Positions 9,402 through 18,702 of a DNA stretch of 64,000 nt are shown here, piece by piece; positions within the stretch are counted from its first letter, which is position 1, and each line of letters opens with the position of its first letter. Position numbers and translations under genes: made by a program. The DNA is from an uncultured Bacteroidales bacterium (lineage in GTDB: Bacteria; Bacteroidota; Bacteroidia; Bacteroidales; Muribaculaceae), in the NCBI GenBank assembly GCA_949289215.1, contig CASENC010000002.1, positions 1-64,000 of the forward strand, read 5' to 3'. The notes under the pieces are model-generated. The model was not told the DNA's origin. It made no database searches and saw only the letters and a list, made by a program, of their open reading frames with translations.

Positions 9402-11273
9402 ATGCAAAAAAGCAACTTTAAGCAACTGACAGCGGCAACCTTGCTGCTGCTCACCTCTTTTGCCCAAATGCAAGCCGAAGCCCCAAGCGGATATTACGAC
9501 CGCGCTGAAGGGCTGAACAAGGGCGCGCTGCTCGAAGCCCTCGAATCAATCGTAGGCGAACACACCAACGTGGGCTATGACGGCGTGTGGGAAGTATTCA
9601 AGGAGAGCGATGTAAGGGAAGACGGAACCATTTGGGATATGTATTCCACTTCTCGATACACTCCGGGTAAAGACCAAAACCACGGACAAGCCAGTTCGGT
9701 CGGTGACAATTACAACCGTGAACACTCCATGCCCAAAAGTTGGTTTAACGATGCACAGCCGATGTATTCCGATGCCTTTCACCTTTACCCCACCGATTCA
9801 AAAGTGAACGGGCAACGCGGCAATTATCCATTCGGCGAATGTGCCAACGGTACCAAGTTACCATCGGCCAATGGTGTTGATGCCCTCGGTCGATTAGGCC
9901 GCTCCACTTTCTCAGAGTACAGCGGCACGGTGTTCGAGCCCGACGACCAATACAAAGGCGACTTTGCTCGCACCTACTTCTATATGGCCGCTGCATATAA
10001 CAGCCTTATCGACGACTGGCACAGCGACCAGCTTGCAGGCAACAGCTACCCGGCTTTCAGCGATTGGTCGGTGGAAATGCTCATGAAATGGCACCGCCAA
10101 GACCCGGTAAGCAAAAAAGAAACCGACCGCAACGAAGTAATATACCGTTGGCAACATAACCGCAACCCGTTTATCGACCACCCGGAACTTGCCGAATACA
10201 TCTGGGGCGACAAGAAAGATGAAGGCTGGGTTCCCGGCGGCAGCGGAGACGTTACCCCCGACCACGCCATTACATTCAGCCCGGCTACAATCCCGACATT
10301 CAGCGCAACCCCCGGCACACCTTCGGCCGACACAAAGGTAACCGTTTCGACCAAAAACATCGATGAAACCGTGGTTGTAACCGTAACGGGCAACTTCGAG
10401 CTGAGCCTCAACCGCAGCAATTGGAACAACGAGATATCGGTTGCCTCAACAGGCGGAACATTCTACCTGCGCATGAAAGCATCGGAGTTTGAAGACACCT
10501 ACTCGGGCACACTGCAAGCAACAGCGGGCGAATATTCCAGTGCCAAAGTCGGTATCAACGGCACAGTGGCATCACTCGGCACATTCTTCGAGGATTTCGA
10601 ATGGGAAGAGTTCGGCAACAGCGGATATAACACCACCGATTCTTATGTAGGAAACGCCTGCAAGTGGAATTATGGCGGCATATACCTGGGCAACTCTGAT
10701 AGCGACAACCCTCGCGACGCATATTGCATAAGGCTCAGGGACGGCAAAAATATTTCTAATGGATACATAGAAATGGCCGAAGACAAACTTAACGGAGCAG
10801 GCACGCTCTCGTTCTATGGTGGAACATACGGCAACGACAGCGAAGGCTCGGTCGCCGTAAGCTATTCCACCAACGGCGGCTCCTCATGGACCAAAGCCGA
10901 AACCATAGAACTGACAAGCAAAAGCGGGCTGCGAGAATACTCCATCAAATTGAACATACCAGGCAACATACGTTTCCGCTTTGAACGCGCAAGCGGCAAT
11001 CGCATCAACATCGATGACATAAGCATCACAAACTATATTACTTCATCGGTGGCATCGGCAACAGCCGGCACTGAAAGTTGGAACGCCTATTCGGCAACAC
11101 AGGGGCAACTCACGCTCACCGTGGCCGGCGAACCTTGCGCTATCACCATATATGCCATCGATGGCAGGCAAGTACACAGCAGCCAAGTAACCACGACAAC
11201 CACACTGCAATTACCCCGCGGCATATACATAGCCACAAGCGGCAACACTTCAAAGAAAGTGATAGTGAAATAA
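9402..11273 (+). CDS. Secreted endonuclease I family nuclease with T9SS sorting domain
   Basis: A 623-residue exported nuclease. Residues 1-25 are a signal peptide. About 30-290 is an endonuclease I domain (YNREHSMPKSWF, then FHLYPTDSKVNGQRGNYPFG), a metal-dependent non-specific nuclease family. A linker with beta-sandwich repeats follows. The last 70 residues (LTVAGEPCAITIYAIDGRQ, ending LPRGIYIATSGNTSKKVIVK) form a type A T9SS sorting domain, so the enzyme should be carried across the outer membrane and anchored or released. Likely uses are digestion of extracellular DNA or RNA for nucleotide uptake. A hairpin terminator follows at 11309. Confidence 0.9.
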   Translation: MQKSNFKQLTAATLLLLTSFAQMQAEAPSGYYDRAEGLNKGALLEALESIVGEHTNVGYDGVWEVFKESDVREDGTIWDMYSTSRYTPGKDQNHGQASSVGDNYNREHSMPKSWFNDAQPMYSDAFHLYPTDSKVNGQRGNYPFGECANGTKLPSANGVDALGRLGRSTFSEYSGTVFEPDDQYKGDFARTYFYMAAAYNSLIDDWHSDQLAGNSYPAFSDWSVEMLMKWHRQDPVSKKETDRNEVIYRWQHNRNPFIDHPELAEYIWGDKKDEGWVPGGSGDVTPDHAITFSPATIPTFSATPGTPSADTKVTVSTKNIDETVVVTVTGNFELSLNRSNWNNEISVASTGGTFYLRMKASEFEDTYSGTLQATAGEYSSAKVGINGTVASLGTFFEDFEWEEFGNSGYNTTDSYVGNACKWNYGGIYLGNSDSDNPRDAYCIRLRDGKNISNGYIEMAEDKLNGAGTLSFYGGTYGNDSEGSVAVSYSTNGGSSWTKAETIELTSKSGLREYSIKLNIPGNIRFRFERASGNRINIDDISITNYITSSVASATAGTESWNAYSATQGQLTLTVAGEPCAITIYAIDGRQVHSSQVTTTTTLQLPRGIYIATSGNTSKKVIVK

Positions 11274-11308
11274 CTGCCTCACCGGCACCATAACAATGGT
11301 ACGCAAAA

Positions 11309-11350
11309 TAAAAATGCCACAGGCGATTCAGCCGCCCGTGGCATTTTTTA
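11309..11350. terminator. Terminator between convergent genes
   Basis: AAAATGCCAC pairs with GTGGCATTTT around GC-rich sequence, with A4 before and T6 after the stem. It can serve both the endonuclease gene (plus) and the fucosidase gene (minus). Confidence 0.8.
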
Positions 11351-11369
11351 TGCGTCCCTGTGCATGTTG

Positions 11370-13439
11370 TCATAATTCTATGCTGATGTCGCGGCAACCT
11401 ATGTCGCTGTTTTTATTGGCCGGATTTACCAAATCAAAACTGCAATCATGAATGTTGCTTGCCGGGTACAATTCCACAGTTCCTATGGGAAGCGCATACA
11501 TTTCCTGCGGTATCGTCGGGTCGATCAAATACTTCACATTGTTGCCATATCTATTATACAATTCCACACACAACGTGTTTTCACCCTGCTGCAAATGCAA
11601 TTTCAGCACCTCGGGCTTGCGCTCGAAGCCGCCCACATAGGTACGCATCGATACTGTTTCCCCGTTCAACAGCACCCGGAAGCCATCGGCAACACCGAAT
11701 TTCACCAATATATCTTGTTCACGGTCGCTTGTCAACATGTGTTTCACATATACCGCATTCTTTTCACCGACAGGTATCGTAACCGCTTTACCCCATTCCA
11801 ATCCGTCTATGGCTTTTTCTTCTCCCGGCTCGACCTTACCGCCACGGAACAATTCTTCACGGGGCTGCACCATTCGGGCATCGCCCCACTTTACACTGCC
11901 CGGAACGACGGTCAAGGGTCGCCGTTCACCACCGCTAAGTGTGATATCGCTTGCGGTACCGTCGATAGTGACACGTACCACGTCACCTTCGTTGCCGGCA
12001 GTATAAACGACCGATGGCATTAACGCCGATTTATCGCTCTTGAAGTGCCAAGTATATCCCACCGTGCTGCGGAAACTCGAATAATAATCCATGCTTGAAT
12101 AGGCATATACCGGAATGGAATTTTCAGCAGTAAGAATATCGGTATCCAATATTTCATCGGGAACAGTCCTGAACCCTCTGTCAAAAGCCAACTTAACGAC
12201 CGTAATACCATTATCAGGCCGGACCTCGGTCGGAACAGTTACTTTCACCGATTGTCCGTCTTGGGTCATAGGCAACTCGCTGCCATCGGCAAGCAAGGCG
12301 GCACCAGATGCTTGGCCTATTATGCCATTGATTTCAACCGTGCGGCTTGCAGGCATATTCTCCACAAACAGATACATATTGTCACCGTTGGTGGTAATGT
12401 CACCCCACTGTGGTGCGTGGTCGAGCGGATTGGCCTTCGAGCCATAAATAGCTTCGGCATACCTGTTGACCCACTGTCCCATTTCAAGCAACGCATCGCG
12501 CTCAAATTCCACAACCGAACCATCGCCGCGAGGGCCTATGTTAAGCAAATAATTTCCGCCCCGGCTTACTACTTTCACCAGGCTCTGTAATTTTTCGGCA
12601 ATCTTCTTGTCGATGTCGCCACGCTCCTGCCATGAGCGATAACTCCATGTTTCATTGAAAAACGATGCAGGAGTCTGCCACGGAGTACCTATTTTATAAT
12701 CGGGAATTTGATTATCAGACATTACCGAGAAATCCCCCCTGTCGTTTCCAAGCCGCCCGCTTATCATGCAACCTGGCTGCAAACGTGTCACAAGGTCATA
12801 CAATTCCTTGCTCTGCTCACTCGTAAGCGAACCCATGTCAAACCAAATTTCCGATATCGGCCCGTAACCCGTCATTATCTCCTCCACCTGTTTCATATTG
12901 AAACGGTGATGCTCGGGCGACACATCATCGGCATTATGCGGCGTGATATGGTTGCCCGGGAAATTCCAATCGATTAGCGAAAAATACACGGCAAACTTGA
13001 TTCCGTGCCTGTGGCAGGCATCGGCCAGCTCCATCATCACGTCGCGCTTAAACGGGGTTGCATCCACTATGTTGTAATCGGTGTACTTGCTGTGGTACAT
13101 ACAAAATCCGTCATGATGCTTCGATGTAAAAACTATCGACTTCATTCCTGCTTTCTTAGCCAGGGCAACCACCGAATCGGCATTCCACCTGACGGGATTA
13201 AATTTACCGGCTTCGGCCATGTATTCCTCTTTAGGAATTTTGGCAAACGACTGTATTTGTTCGCTATACCCCTCGGTAACAGGTTTTCCGTTCCACACAC
13301 CTCCCAGCCGGGAATACAACCCGAAATGTATAAACATCGAATACTTCTGGTTAAGCCACTCGGGATTAGGCTTCTCTTGCGCGCACACCGACAGTGCCAT
13401 TGCCATCAGCAGCAAAGCCGTCACATATACTTTATTCAT
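11370..13439 (-). CDS. Alpha-L-fucosidase, GH29
   Basis: A 689-residue exported glycosidase with a signal peptide (about 1-20, ending VCAQ). The GH29 catalytic barrel fills about 25-345: SKHHDGFCMY at 107-116 and the nucleophile in IWFDMG at D201. C-terminal beta domains follow. GH29 retaining fucosidases release fucose from host mucin or milk glycans. It starts 29 bases after the engB stop on the same strand, so the two may share a transcript although their roles are unrelated. No sorting domain is visible, so a periplasmic location is likely. Confidence 0.93.
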   Translation of the reverse strand: MNKVYVTALLLMAMALSVCAQEKPNPEWLNQKYSMFIHFGLYSRLGGVWNGKPVTEGYSEQIQSFAKIPKEEYMAEAGKFNPVRWNADSVVALAKKAGMKSIVFTSKHHDGFCMYHSKYTDYNIVDATPFKRDVMMELADACHRHGIKFAVYFSLIDWNFPGNHITPHNADDVSPEHHRFNMKQVEEIMTGYGPISEIWFDMGSLTSEQSKELYDLVTRLQPGCMISGRLGNDRGDFSVMSDNQIPDYKIGTPWQTPASFFNETWSYRSWQERGDIDKKIAEKLQSLVKVVSRGGNYLLNIGPRGDGSVVEFERDALLEMGQWVNRYAEAIYGSKANPLDHAPQWGDITTNGDNMYLFVENMPASRTVEINGIIGQASGAALLADGSELPMTQDGQSVKVTVPTEVRPDNGITVVKLAFDRGFRTVPDEILDTDILTAENSIPVYAYSSMDYYSSFRSTVGYTWHFKSDKSALMPSVVYTAGNEGDVVRVTIDGTASDITLSGGERRPLTVVPGSVKWGDARMVQPREELFRGGKVEPGEEKAIDGLEWGKAVTIPVGEKNAVYVKHMLTSDREQDILVKFGVADGFRVLLNGETVSMRTYVGGFERKPEVLKLHLQQGENTLCVELYNRYGNNVKYLIDPTIPQEMYALPIGTVELYPASNIHDCSFDLVNPANKNSDIGCRDISIEL

Positions 13440-13468
13440 TACAATTTTAGGGCAATTATGTTGTTTTT

Positions 13469-14071
13469 TTATTTTGTAAGTGTCGCATTAATCTGTTCTA
13501 TGTAATCGAGCAACTCTTCACGCCCGCGCCCGTCGGCCGACGATGTCATAAACACCGGCGGCAATTCTTCCCACTGGTCGAGCAATGCCTGCTTGTATTC
13601 TTCCACATTACGCAGTCCAGCCATATTTCCCAATTTGTCTAATTTGGTGAATACTATGCTGAACGGCACGCCGTTTTCCCCAAGCCACGTGATAAATTCA
13701 AGGTCGATTTTTTGCGGTTTATGACGAGAATCCACCAACACAAACAGGTTCACCATCTGTTCGCGCCGCATAATGTAGCTCTTTATCATCTTGGCAATCT
13801 GTTCACGAGTCTCCTTGCCGCGGCTTGCATACCCGTATCCGGGCAAATCCACGATATACCACTCATTGTTGACTATAAAATGATTTATCAGCAACGTCTT
13901 GCCCGGCGTTGCCGATGTCTTGGCAAGCCCGTTACGGCCTGTAAGCATATTTATAAGCGACGACTTCCCCACATTCGAGCGTCCTATGAACGCATACTCA
14001 GGCTTGTCACCTTCGGGGCACTTTGTCACATCTGAATTACTTATTACAAATTCGGCTGTCTTTATTTTCAT
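13469..14071 (-). CDS. engB: Ribosome biogenesis GTPase EngB (YsxC/YihA)
   Basis: A 200-residue TRAFAC GTPase involved in large-subunit assembly. GRSNVGKSS is the P-loop (G1), DLPGYGYA the G3 region and TKLDKL the G4 motif. The reading frame extends to a TTG at 14083, but the ATG at 14071 ([11 protein letters not shown]) is the more likely start. Length is normal. Confidence 0.95.
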   Translation of the reverse strand: MKIKTAEFVISNSDVTKCPEGDKPEYAFIGRSNVGKSSLINMLTGRNGLAKTSATPGKTLLINHFIVNNEWYIVDLPGYGYASRGKETREQIAKMIKSYIMRREQMVNLFVLVDSRHKPQKIDLEFITWLGENGVPFSIVFTKLDKLGNMAGLRNVEEYKQALLDQWEELPPVFMTSSADGRGREELLDYIEQINATLTK

Positions 14072-14106
14072 AACCTTAATCAATTACACGTTTATACAAA
14101 AATACA

Positions 14107-14145
14107 TAAAAAAACAATGCCCGCAAACAACTTTGCAGGCATTGT
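14107..14145 (-). terminator. Terminator of mdh
   Basis: Read leftward, ACAATGCCTGCAAA pairs with TTTGCGGGCATTGT around a 4-base loop and is followed by T7. It begins about 34 bases after the mdh stop. Confidence 0.85.
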
Positions 14146-14178
14146 CGTGATATGATTAAACATTATTTTAATGAAGAA

Positions 14179-15192
14179 TTAACGCATATTCGGGTTGATG
14201 TTCTTCCATTCAGCCACCGGCGGAATTACGCCCATGCCGATTACTTGGTCGCGGAGTGCGCACAAGTGAGCATAGCTTGCATCAAGTGCTGCAAATTCCT
14301 CTTCGGTACCGGTGATAGCCTTGCAATAAGTACCATCAGCAGTCAGGCGCGACGGCATAGCCATCATGATGTGGTGATACTTTTCGGTATTAACATATGT
14401 ACCTACAGGCCAGTAGAATTCCGGTCCGCCCATAGCAGCGGCAATCATTTCAATTGCAACGTAAGCCGGGCTTTGGAACGATGAGCGGCCACGCAACTTG
14501 ATGATAGCCGATCCGCCTTGGGTAACAGCCTTTTGCATTTCTGCCCATTCTTCCTTCGACAAAGTCTTGCCGTTGATAGCCTTGCCGGTGCCGATGATGT
14601 CGAGCAACGGAGTGCCGTCAACAGTCACAGGCGATGCAAACACTGCCATTTGTTCGCCGTGTCCGCCGAATGTGCAGCAGTTCTTAACTTCGCATTGCTT
14701 GATACCAAAGTGCTTTGCAAGAGCGCTTTGCAGACGTGTGCTGTCGAGTGCAGCAAGCGTACTCAACTGGTTGGGCTTCAAACCAGAGTATAACAAAGTA
14801 ACCAACCCGGTGATGTCGGCGGGGTTGAAGATGATAACCACGTGCTTAACATCGGGGCAGTAAGTCTTGATGTTTTGACCCAGTTCCTTTGCGATATTGG
14901 CGTTGCCTGCGAGCAAGTCTTCGCGAGTCATGCCTTCCTTACGCGGAGCACCACCCGACGATACGATATACTTTGCGCCCGTGAATGCTTCCTTGGCATC
15001 GGTTGTGGCAACAATGTTGGCTTCATCGAAACCACAGTGACGCATTTCTTCGGCCACGCCTTCGGGCGAGAATACATCGTAAAGACAAATGTTAGATGAC
15101 AACTTCATCATCAAAGCCGTCTGTGCCATGTTTGAACCGATCATACCGGCGGCACCTACGATAGTCAATTTTTCGTCTGTTAAGAATGCCAT
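14179..15192 (-). CDS. mdh: Malate dehydrogenase
   Basis: A 337-residue NAD-dependent malate dehydrogenase, interconverting malate and oxaloacetate; in Bacteroidales this serves the fumarate/propionate branch. The N-terminal Rossmann motif is IVGAAGMIGSNMA, and the active-site region has FGGHGEQMAVF. It is monocistronic: its own promoter is upstream and a strong terminator downstream. Confidence 0.93.
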   Translation of the reverse strand: MAFLTDEKLTIVGAAGMIGSNMAQTALMMKLSSNICLYDVFSPEGVAEEMRHCGFDEANIVATTDAKEAFTGAKYIVSSGGAPRKEGMTREDLLAGNANIAKELGQNIKTYCPDVKHVVIIFNPADITGLVTLLYSGLKPNQLSTLAALDSTRLQSALAKHFGIKQCEVKNCCTFGGHGEQMAVFASPVTVDGTPLLDIIGTGKAINGKTLSKEEWAEMQKAVTQGGSAIIKLRGRSSFQSPAYVAIEMIAAAMGGPEFYWPVGTYVNTEKYHHIMMAMPSRLTADGTYCKAITGTEEEFAALDASYAHLCALRDQVIGMGVIPPVAEWKNINPNMR

Positions 15193-15273
15193 AATTATTC
15201 TATTATTTTTAATAAAAATGTTTTTTTACTTTGCAATAGCCCGAGAATAATATCCCGGCTACTTATTACCCTA

Positions 15274-15304
15274 CAAATTTAGGGCAAAAATACCCATAAT
15301 GCAA
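15274..15304 (-). promoter_or_regulatory. Promoter of mdh
   Basis: Read leftward, a -33 TTGC (15301-15304) and a -7 TAAATTTG (15274-15281) are separated by 19 bases. The 5' leader to the ATG at 15192 is about 75 bases and very AT-rich. Confidence 0.6.
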
Positions 15305-15376
15305 TATTATTTTGAAACATTAAGAAACTGCACACATTCGGGGGAAATGAGCACTGACACAGTGTCAGCATCAGCA

Positions 15377-16003
15377 TTACTTAGCGGTAAAAGTGTCACT
15401 GAATAGCGTACGGTTCATTATCGAGCGGCCAAGCGTAAGCTCGTCGGTATATTCTATTTCATTGCCCACCTGCACACCGCGCGCTATCACACTCACCTTT
15501 ACTCCCGTCGAGGCAAGGCGACGGAATATATAAAATGCCGTGGTATCACCCTCCATGGTGGCACTCAACGCCAGTATCACCTCTTTCACGCCGCCTTCGG
15601 CCACCCGTGCGGCAAGGCTGTCGATTTCTATGTCGCCGGGACCTATGCCATCCATCGGCGATATAAGCCCCCCGAGCACATGGTACAGGCCATTATGGCT
15701 GCGCGTGTTCTCGACGACCATCACATCCTTTATATTTTCCACCACACATATCACGCTGCGGTCGCGCATAGGGTTGGAACATATCTCGCACACTTCGTGT
15801 TCCGAAATGTTATGGCACACACGGCAATAACGCACCCCGTCGCGCAACTTTATTATTGCATCACCAAGCAAGTGTGCCTGTTCTTCATCTTGCCGCAATA
15901 AATAAAGCACCAGGCGCAAGGCAGTCTTGCGCCCTATACCGGGTAATCTTGAAAATTCGTTAACCGCCGCCTCAAGCAGCGACGATGCAAATTCCTGCTC
16001 CAT
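15377..16003 (-). CDS. recR: Recombination protein RecR
   Basis: A 208-residue RecR, which acts with RecO (and RecF) to load RecA on SSB-covered single-stranded DNA. An N-terminal helix-hairpin-helix (LPGIGRKTA) is followed by a four-cysteine zinc finger (CRVCHN and CEICSN) and a Toprim domain ([12 protein letters not shown]). GTG at 16006 is immediately followed by ATG at 16003; the ATG is preferred. The gene starts 23 bases after the DUF3127 stop, so the pair looks like an operon. Confidence 0.96.
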   Translation of the reverse strand: MEQEFASSLLEAAVNEFSRLPGIGRKTALRLVLYLLRQDEEQAHLLGDAIIKLRDGVRYCRVCHNISEHEVCEICSNPMRDRSVICVVENIKDVMVVENTRSHNGLYHVLGGLISPMDGIGPGDIEIDSLAARVAEGGVKEVILALSATMEGDTTAFYIFRRLASTGVKVSVIARGVQVGNEIEYTDELTLGRSIMNRTLFSDTFTAK

Positions 16004-16026
16004 CACTTATGGTTCTCCCTGATATC

Positions 16027-16407
16027 TCAGAACGGGAGGTCGTCGGTACTGTCTCCTGTGCTGAAGTCGGGCATCGGCGGCATCGGTGCGGCTTGCGGCT
16101 GAACTTGTGCCGCCTGTTGCGGCTGACCACCACCCATGGCATCGATTTTTTCGGCTTTCCAACCATTGATATTAGTAAACCAACGTCCATTAAATTCGTG
16201 GCTGTCGATATCAAAGCTCAACCTCACCGTGTCGCCCACATTAAGCGGATACTGATTGGCACGGTCGCCGAAAAAACTGAAAAATATTTTTTTAGGATAA
16301 GCCTCCTGTGTTTCAAGCACATATTCTTGTTTACTCCAGTTGTTGCCGGCTTTCGACACGCCGCTCACCGGATTTAATTTTTGGATAATCCTTCCTTCTA
16401 CTTCCAT
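16027..16407 (-). CDS. DUF3127 protein, OB-fold SSB-like
   Basis: A 126-residue protein. Residues 1-88 match DUF3127, a Bacteroidetes family predicted to adopt an OB fold. A flexible Gly/Gln/Pro/Met linker follows (about 90-113). The C-terminus is acidic and ends DSTDDLPF, very like the protein-docking tip of bacterial SSB (consensus DDDIPF). Together with recR immediately downstream this suggests a single-stranded nucleic-acid binding protein that recruits repair partners. The role is inferred; the family has no assigned function that I know. Confidence 0.8.
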   Translation of the reverse strand: MEVEGRIIQKLNPVSGVSKAGNNWSKQEYVLETQEAYPKKIFFSFFGDRANQYPLNVGDTVRLSFDIDSHEFNGRWFTNINGWKAEKIDAMGGGQPQQAAQVQPQAAPMPPMPDFSTGDSTDDLPF

Positions 16408-16444
16408 TTAGTCAATCTGTTTTTTACATATTAAGAGTTGGCTA

Positions 16445-16452
16445 CAAAGTTA
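16445..16452 (-). promoter_or_regulatory. -7 box for DUF3127-recR
   Basis: Read leftward, TAACTTTG lies 38 bases before the ATG at 16407, with a TTGC about 21 bases further upstream as a possible -33 box. Confidence 0.5.
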
Positions 16453-16583
16453 ACAAATCATTTCAACTTACCGGCAACCCATGTCAAAAATATTTTCCAT
16501 GCACCAAATGATAATTACGCAAGGCAACAGGCAATATGGAAATAAATTAACACGTTTGTTTTGCTCCTCAAGCTATTTTGCAT

Positions 16584-16591
16584 TACCTTTG
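16584..16591 (+). promoter_or_regulatory. -7 box for tsaC
   Basis: TACCTTTG lies 60 bases before the ATG at 16651. It lies inside the longer open frame that begins with TTG at 16561, which argues that translation begins at 16651. Confidence 0.6.
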
Positions 16592-16650
16592 TAATAACAA
16601 GCCGACAACCCGTCGGGTTAACCAACATAAAACATCGCGCTCAAAAAAAC

Positions 16651-17226
16651 ATGGAAAATATTTTTGAAGACGACATAAAAAAATGCGTGGAAATAATGCG
16701 CGGCGGAGGCATTATCCTCTACCCCACCGACACTATATGGGGCATAGGCTGTGATGCCACCAATGCCAATGCAGTGAAACGAGTGTATGACCTGAAACAA
16801 CGCACCGACAGCAAAGCAATGTTGGTACTCGTTGACAATGAAGCACGGCTCGACCGTTATGTGACCGACGTGCCCGAGGTTGCCTATCAACTTGTGGAAG
16901 TAGCCGACAAGCCATTAACCATCATATACGACGGAGCAAAGAACCTTGCGGCCAACCTTGTCGGGAGCGATGGCAGCATAGGCATCCGCGTCACACGTGA
17001 AGCATTTTCACGGGAATTGTGCCGGCGATTTGGCCGTCCGGTGGTTTCCACATCGGCCAATGTGAGCGGTGCGGCATCGGCACGCAACTTCGATGAAATA
17101 AGCGACAAAATCAAAAACGGGGTTGACTATATCGTCGATTTCAGGCGTAACGACAAGACTCCCCACAAGGCTTCAAGCATAATCAAGCTGAAAAGTGACG
17201 GCACAGTAACCATCCTAAGGCAGTAA
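16651..17226 (+). CDS. L-threonylcarbamoyladenylate synthase (TsaC/Sua5/YciO family)
   Basis: A 191-residue YrdC-fold protein that makes threonylcarbamoyl-AMP from threonine, bicarbonate and ATP, the first step of t6A37 tRNA modification. IILYPTDTIWGIGCDATN and the KQRTDSKAMLVLV segment are family motifs. GRPVVSTSANVSG follows near 135. There is no C-terminal Sua5 domain, so it is the short TsaC-like form. ATG 16651 (MENIFEDDIKK) is chosen because a -7 box lies 60 bases upstream. Confidence 0.9.
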   Translation: MENIFEDDIKKCVEIMRGGGIILYPTDTIWGIGCDATNANAVKRVYDLKQRTDSKAMLVLVDNEARLDRYVTDVPEVAYQLVEVADKPLTIIYDGAKNLAANLVGSDGSIGIRVTREAFSRELCRRFGRPVVSTSANVSGAASARNFDEISDKIKNGVDYIVDFRRNDKTPHKASSIIKLKSDGTVTILRQ

Positions 17227-17249
17227 CAATATACACCATAATATAGAAA

Positions 17250-18692
17250 GTGACTGCAGGCAATCGCACATTGAAATATCAGTTGAGATATGTACTCGGC
17301 GACTGGGTGATGTCGAGTGCGGCAATGTTGTTATACAACATCTTCCGATATTACATCGATGCCGATAAAATCATTGCACAAGGCTTCGACTCGGCAGGTA
17401 CATTCCTTTCGAATCATATGGTTATGACCGGCCAAATATGTTTCCCGCTGGCCATGATTGCCATTTACTGGCTTTCAGGATACTACAACAATGTGTTCCG
17501 CAAATCATTGTTGCAGGAATTTGCCACCACTTTGCTGTCAACCGGCGCCTGTATGTTGCTCGTGTTCTTCGTCGCACTCATCAACGATACCGCCACCGAC
17601 CACTACCATAATTATGAAATGTTGCTTGCATTATGGAGCATACTGTTCATTTGCGTGTACCCGGCAAGGCTGGCAACCACATTTGGCATGAAACGCCGTA
17701 TCGCACGGTCGCAAGTGGAATTTGCAACATTAATAGTGGGATGCGACCACAAAGCACAGCAATATGCCGAAGAGCTAGAACGACTGAAGCACAAGCTGGG
17801 ATACCGTGTGGTGGGATTTGTTTCTTCCGACACCCACATTCATGCCGATACAATAAACGGGATACCTGTCACAAGCATTGGGAATATAGAAGAAACTTGC
17901 CGCAAATGGAATGTGACCGACCTGATTGTGGTGCCGCCAAAGCGTCATGACCCCGACAATGTGCTGCACACGCTCAACCTGCTATACCCGCTCAACTTGC
18001 CAATAAAAATGTTCTCGGACGATGCCGACCCACTGCTGTTGCGTGGAAGGCTCGACACAATGCACGGCACTCCGCTTATCGACATTTCATGCAGCAACCT
18101 CACCGAATGTGAAACCAACATGAAACGCACAGCCGACATATTTTTCTCGGCCTTGGCGCTTGTACTGCTGTCACCGTGGCTCATTGCCATTGCCGCCATA
18201 ATCAAAATTGTAGATGGCGGGCCTGTGGTTTTCAAGCAACAGCGCACCGGGCTTCACGGCAAACCTTTCACGATATACAAGTTCAGGACCATGAGCGTAA
18301 ATGCCGAAAGCGACGGCCGCCCGCGGCTGACTGCCGTCAACGACAACCGGGTGTATCCCTTCGGCCACTTCATGCGCAAATACCGCATCGACGAATTGCT
18401 GCAATTCTGGAATGTGCTGCGCGGAGATATGTCGATTGTGGGTCCGCGTCCCGAACGCCAATATTTCATCGACCGCATAATCAGCTGCGCTCCGCATTAC
18501 ACATTGCTGCTGCAAGTGCGCCCGGGCATCACTTCGCTTGGAATGGTAAAATATGGTTATGCATCGGATATCGATGGAATGATAAAACGAATGAAATACG
18601 ACATAACATACATCGAAAATATATCTTTCACCACCGACTTGAAAATAGTGTTCTACACCATTTGGACGGTGGTAACCGGTAAAGGTTTGTAA
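17250..18692 (+). CDS. Exopolysaccharide polyprenyl-phosphate sugar-1-P transferase
   Basis: A 480-residue membrane enzyme of the WbaP/WcaJ type, which moves a sugar-1-phosphate onto undecaprenyl phosphate to start a surface polysaccharide. Four N-terminal membrane helices (about 15-125) are followed by a CoA_binding_3-type Rossmann region and a reentrant helix (IFFSALALVLLSPWLIAIAA). The bacterial sugar-transferase catalytic domain has FKQQRTGLHGKPFTIYKFRT, then GDMSIVGPRPE. Translation begins at GTG 17250. It lies 23 bases after tsaC and 10 before the CLC gene. No capsule cluster is adjacent. Confidence 0.88.
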   Translation: MTAGNRTLKYQLRYVLGDWVMSSAAMLLYNIFRYYIDADKIIAQGFDSAGTFLSNHMVMTGQICFPLAMIAIYWLSGYYNNVFRKSLLQEFATTLLSTGACMLLVFFVALINDTATDHYHNYEMLLALWSILFICVYPARLATTFGMKRRIARSQVEFATLIVGCDHKAQQYAEELERLKHKLGYRVVGFVSSDTHIHADTINGIPVTSIGNIEETCRKWNVTDLIVVPPKRHDPDNVLHTLNLLYPLNLPIKMFSDDADPLLLRGRLDTMHGTPLIDISCSNLTECETNMKRTADIFFSALALVLLSPWLIAIAAIIKIVDGGPVVFKQQRTGLHGKPFTIYKFRTMSVNAESDGRPRLTAVNDNRVYPFGHFMRKYRIDELLQFWNVLRGDMSIVGPRPERQYFIDRIISCAPHYTLLLQVRPGITSLGMVKYGYASDIDGMIKRMKYDITYIENISFTTDLKIVFYTIWTVVTGKGL

Positions 18693-18702
18693 CAAAGGGA
18701 AA

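Noticed and set aside
15353-15367. CTGACAC-A-GTGTCAG palindrome after recR as a terminator
   Set aside because: The loop would be a single base and no T tract follows; at most it is a protein-binding palindrome.
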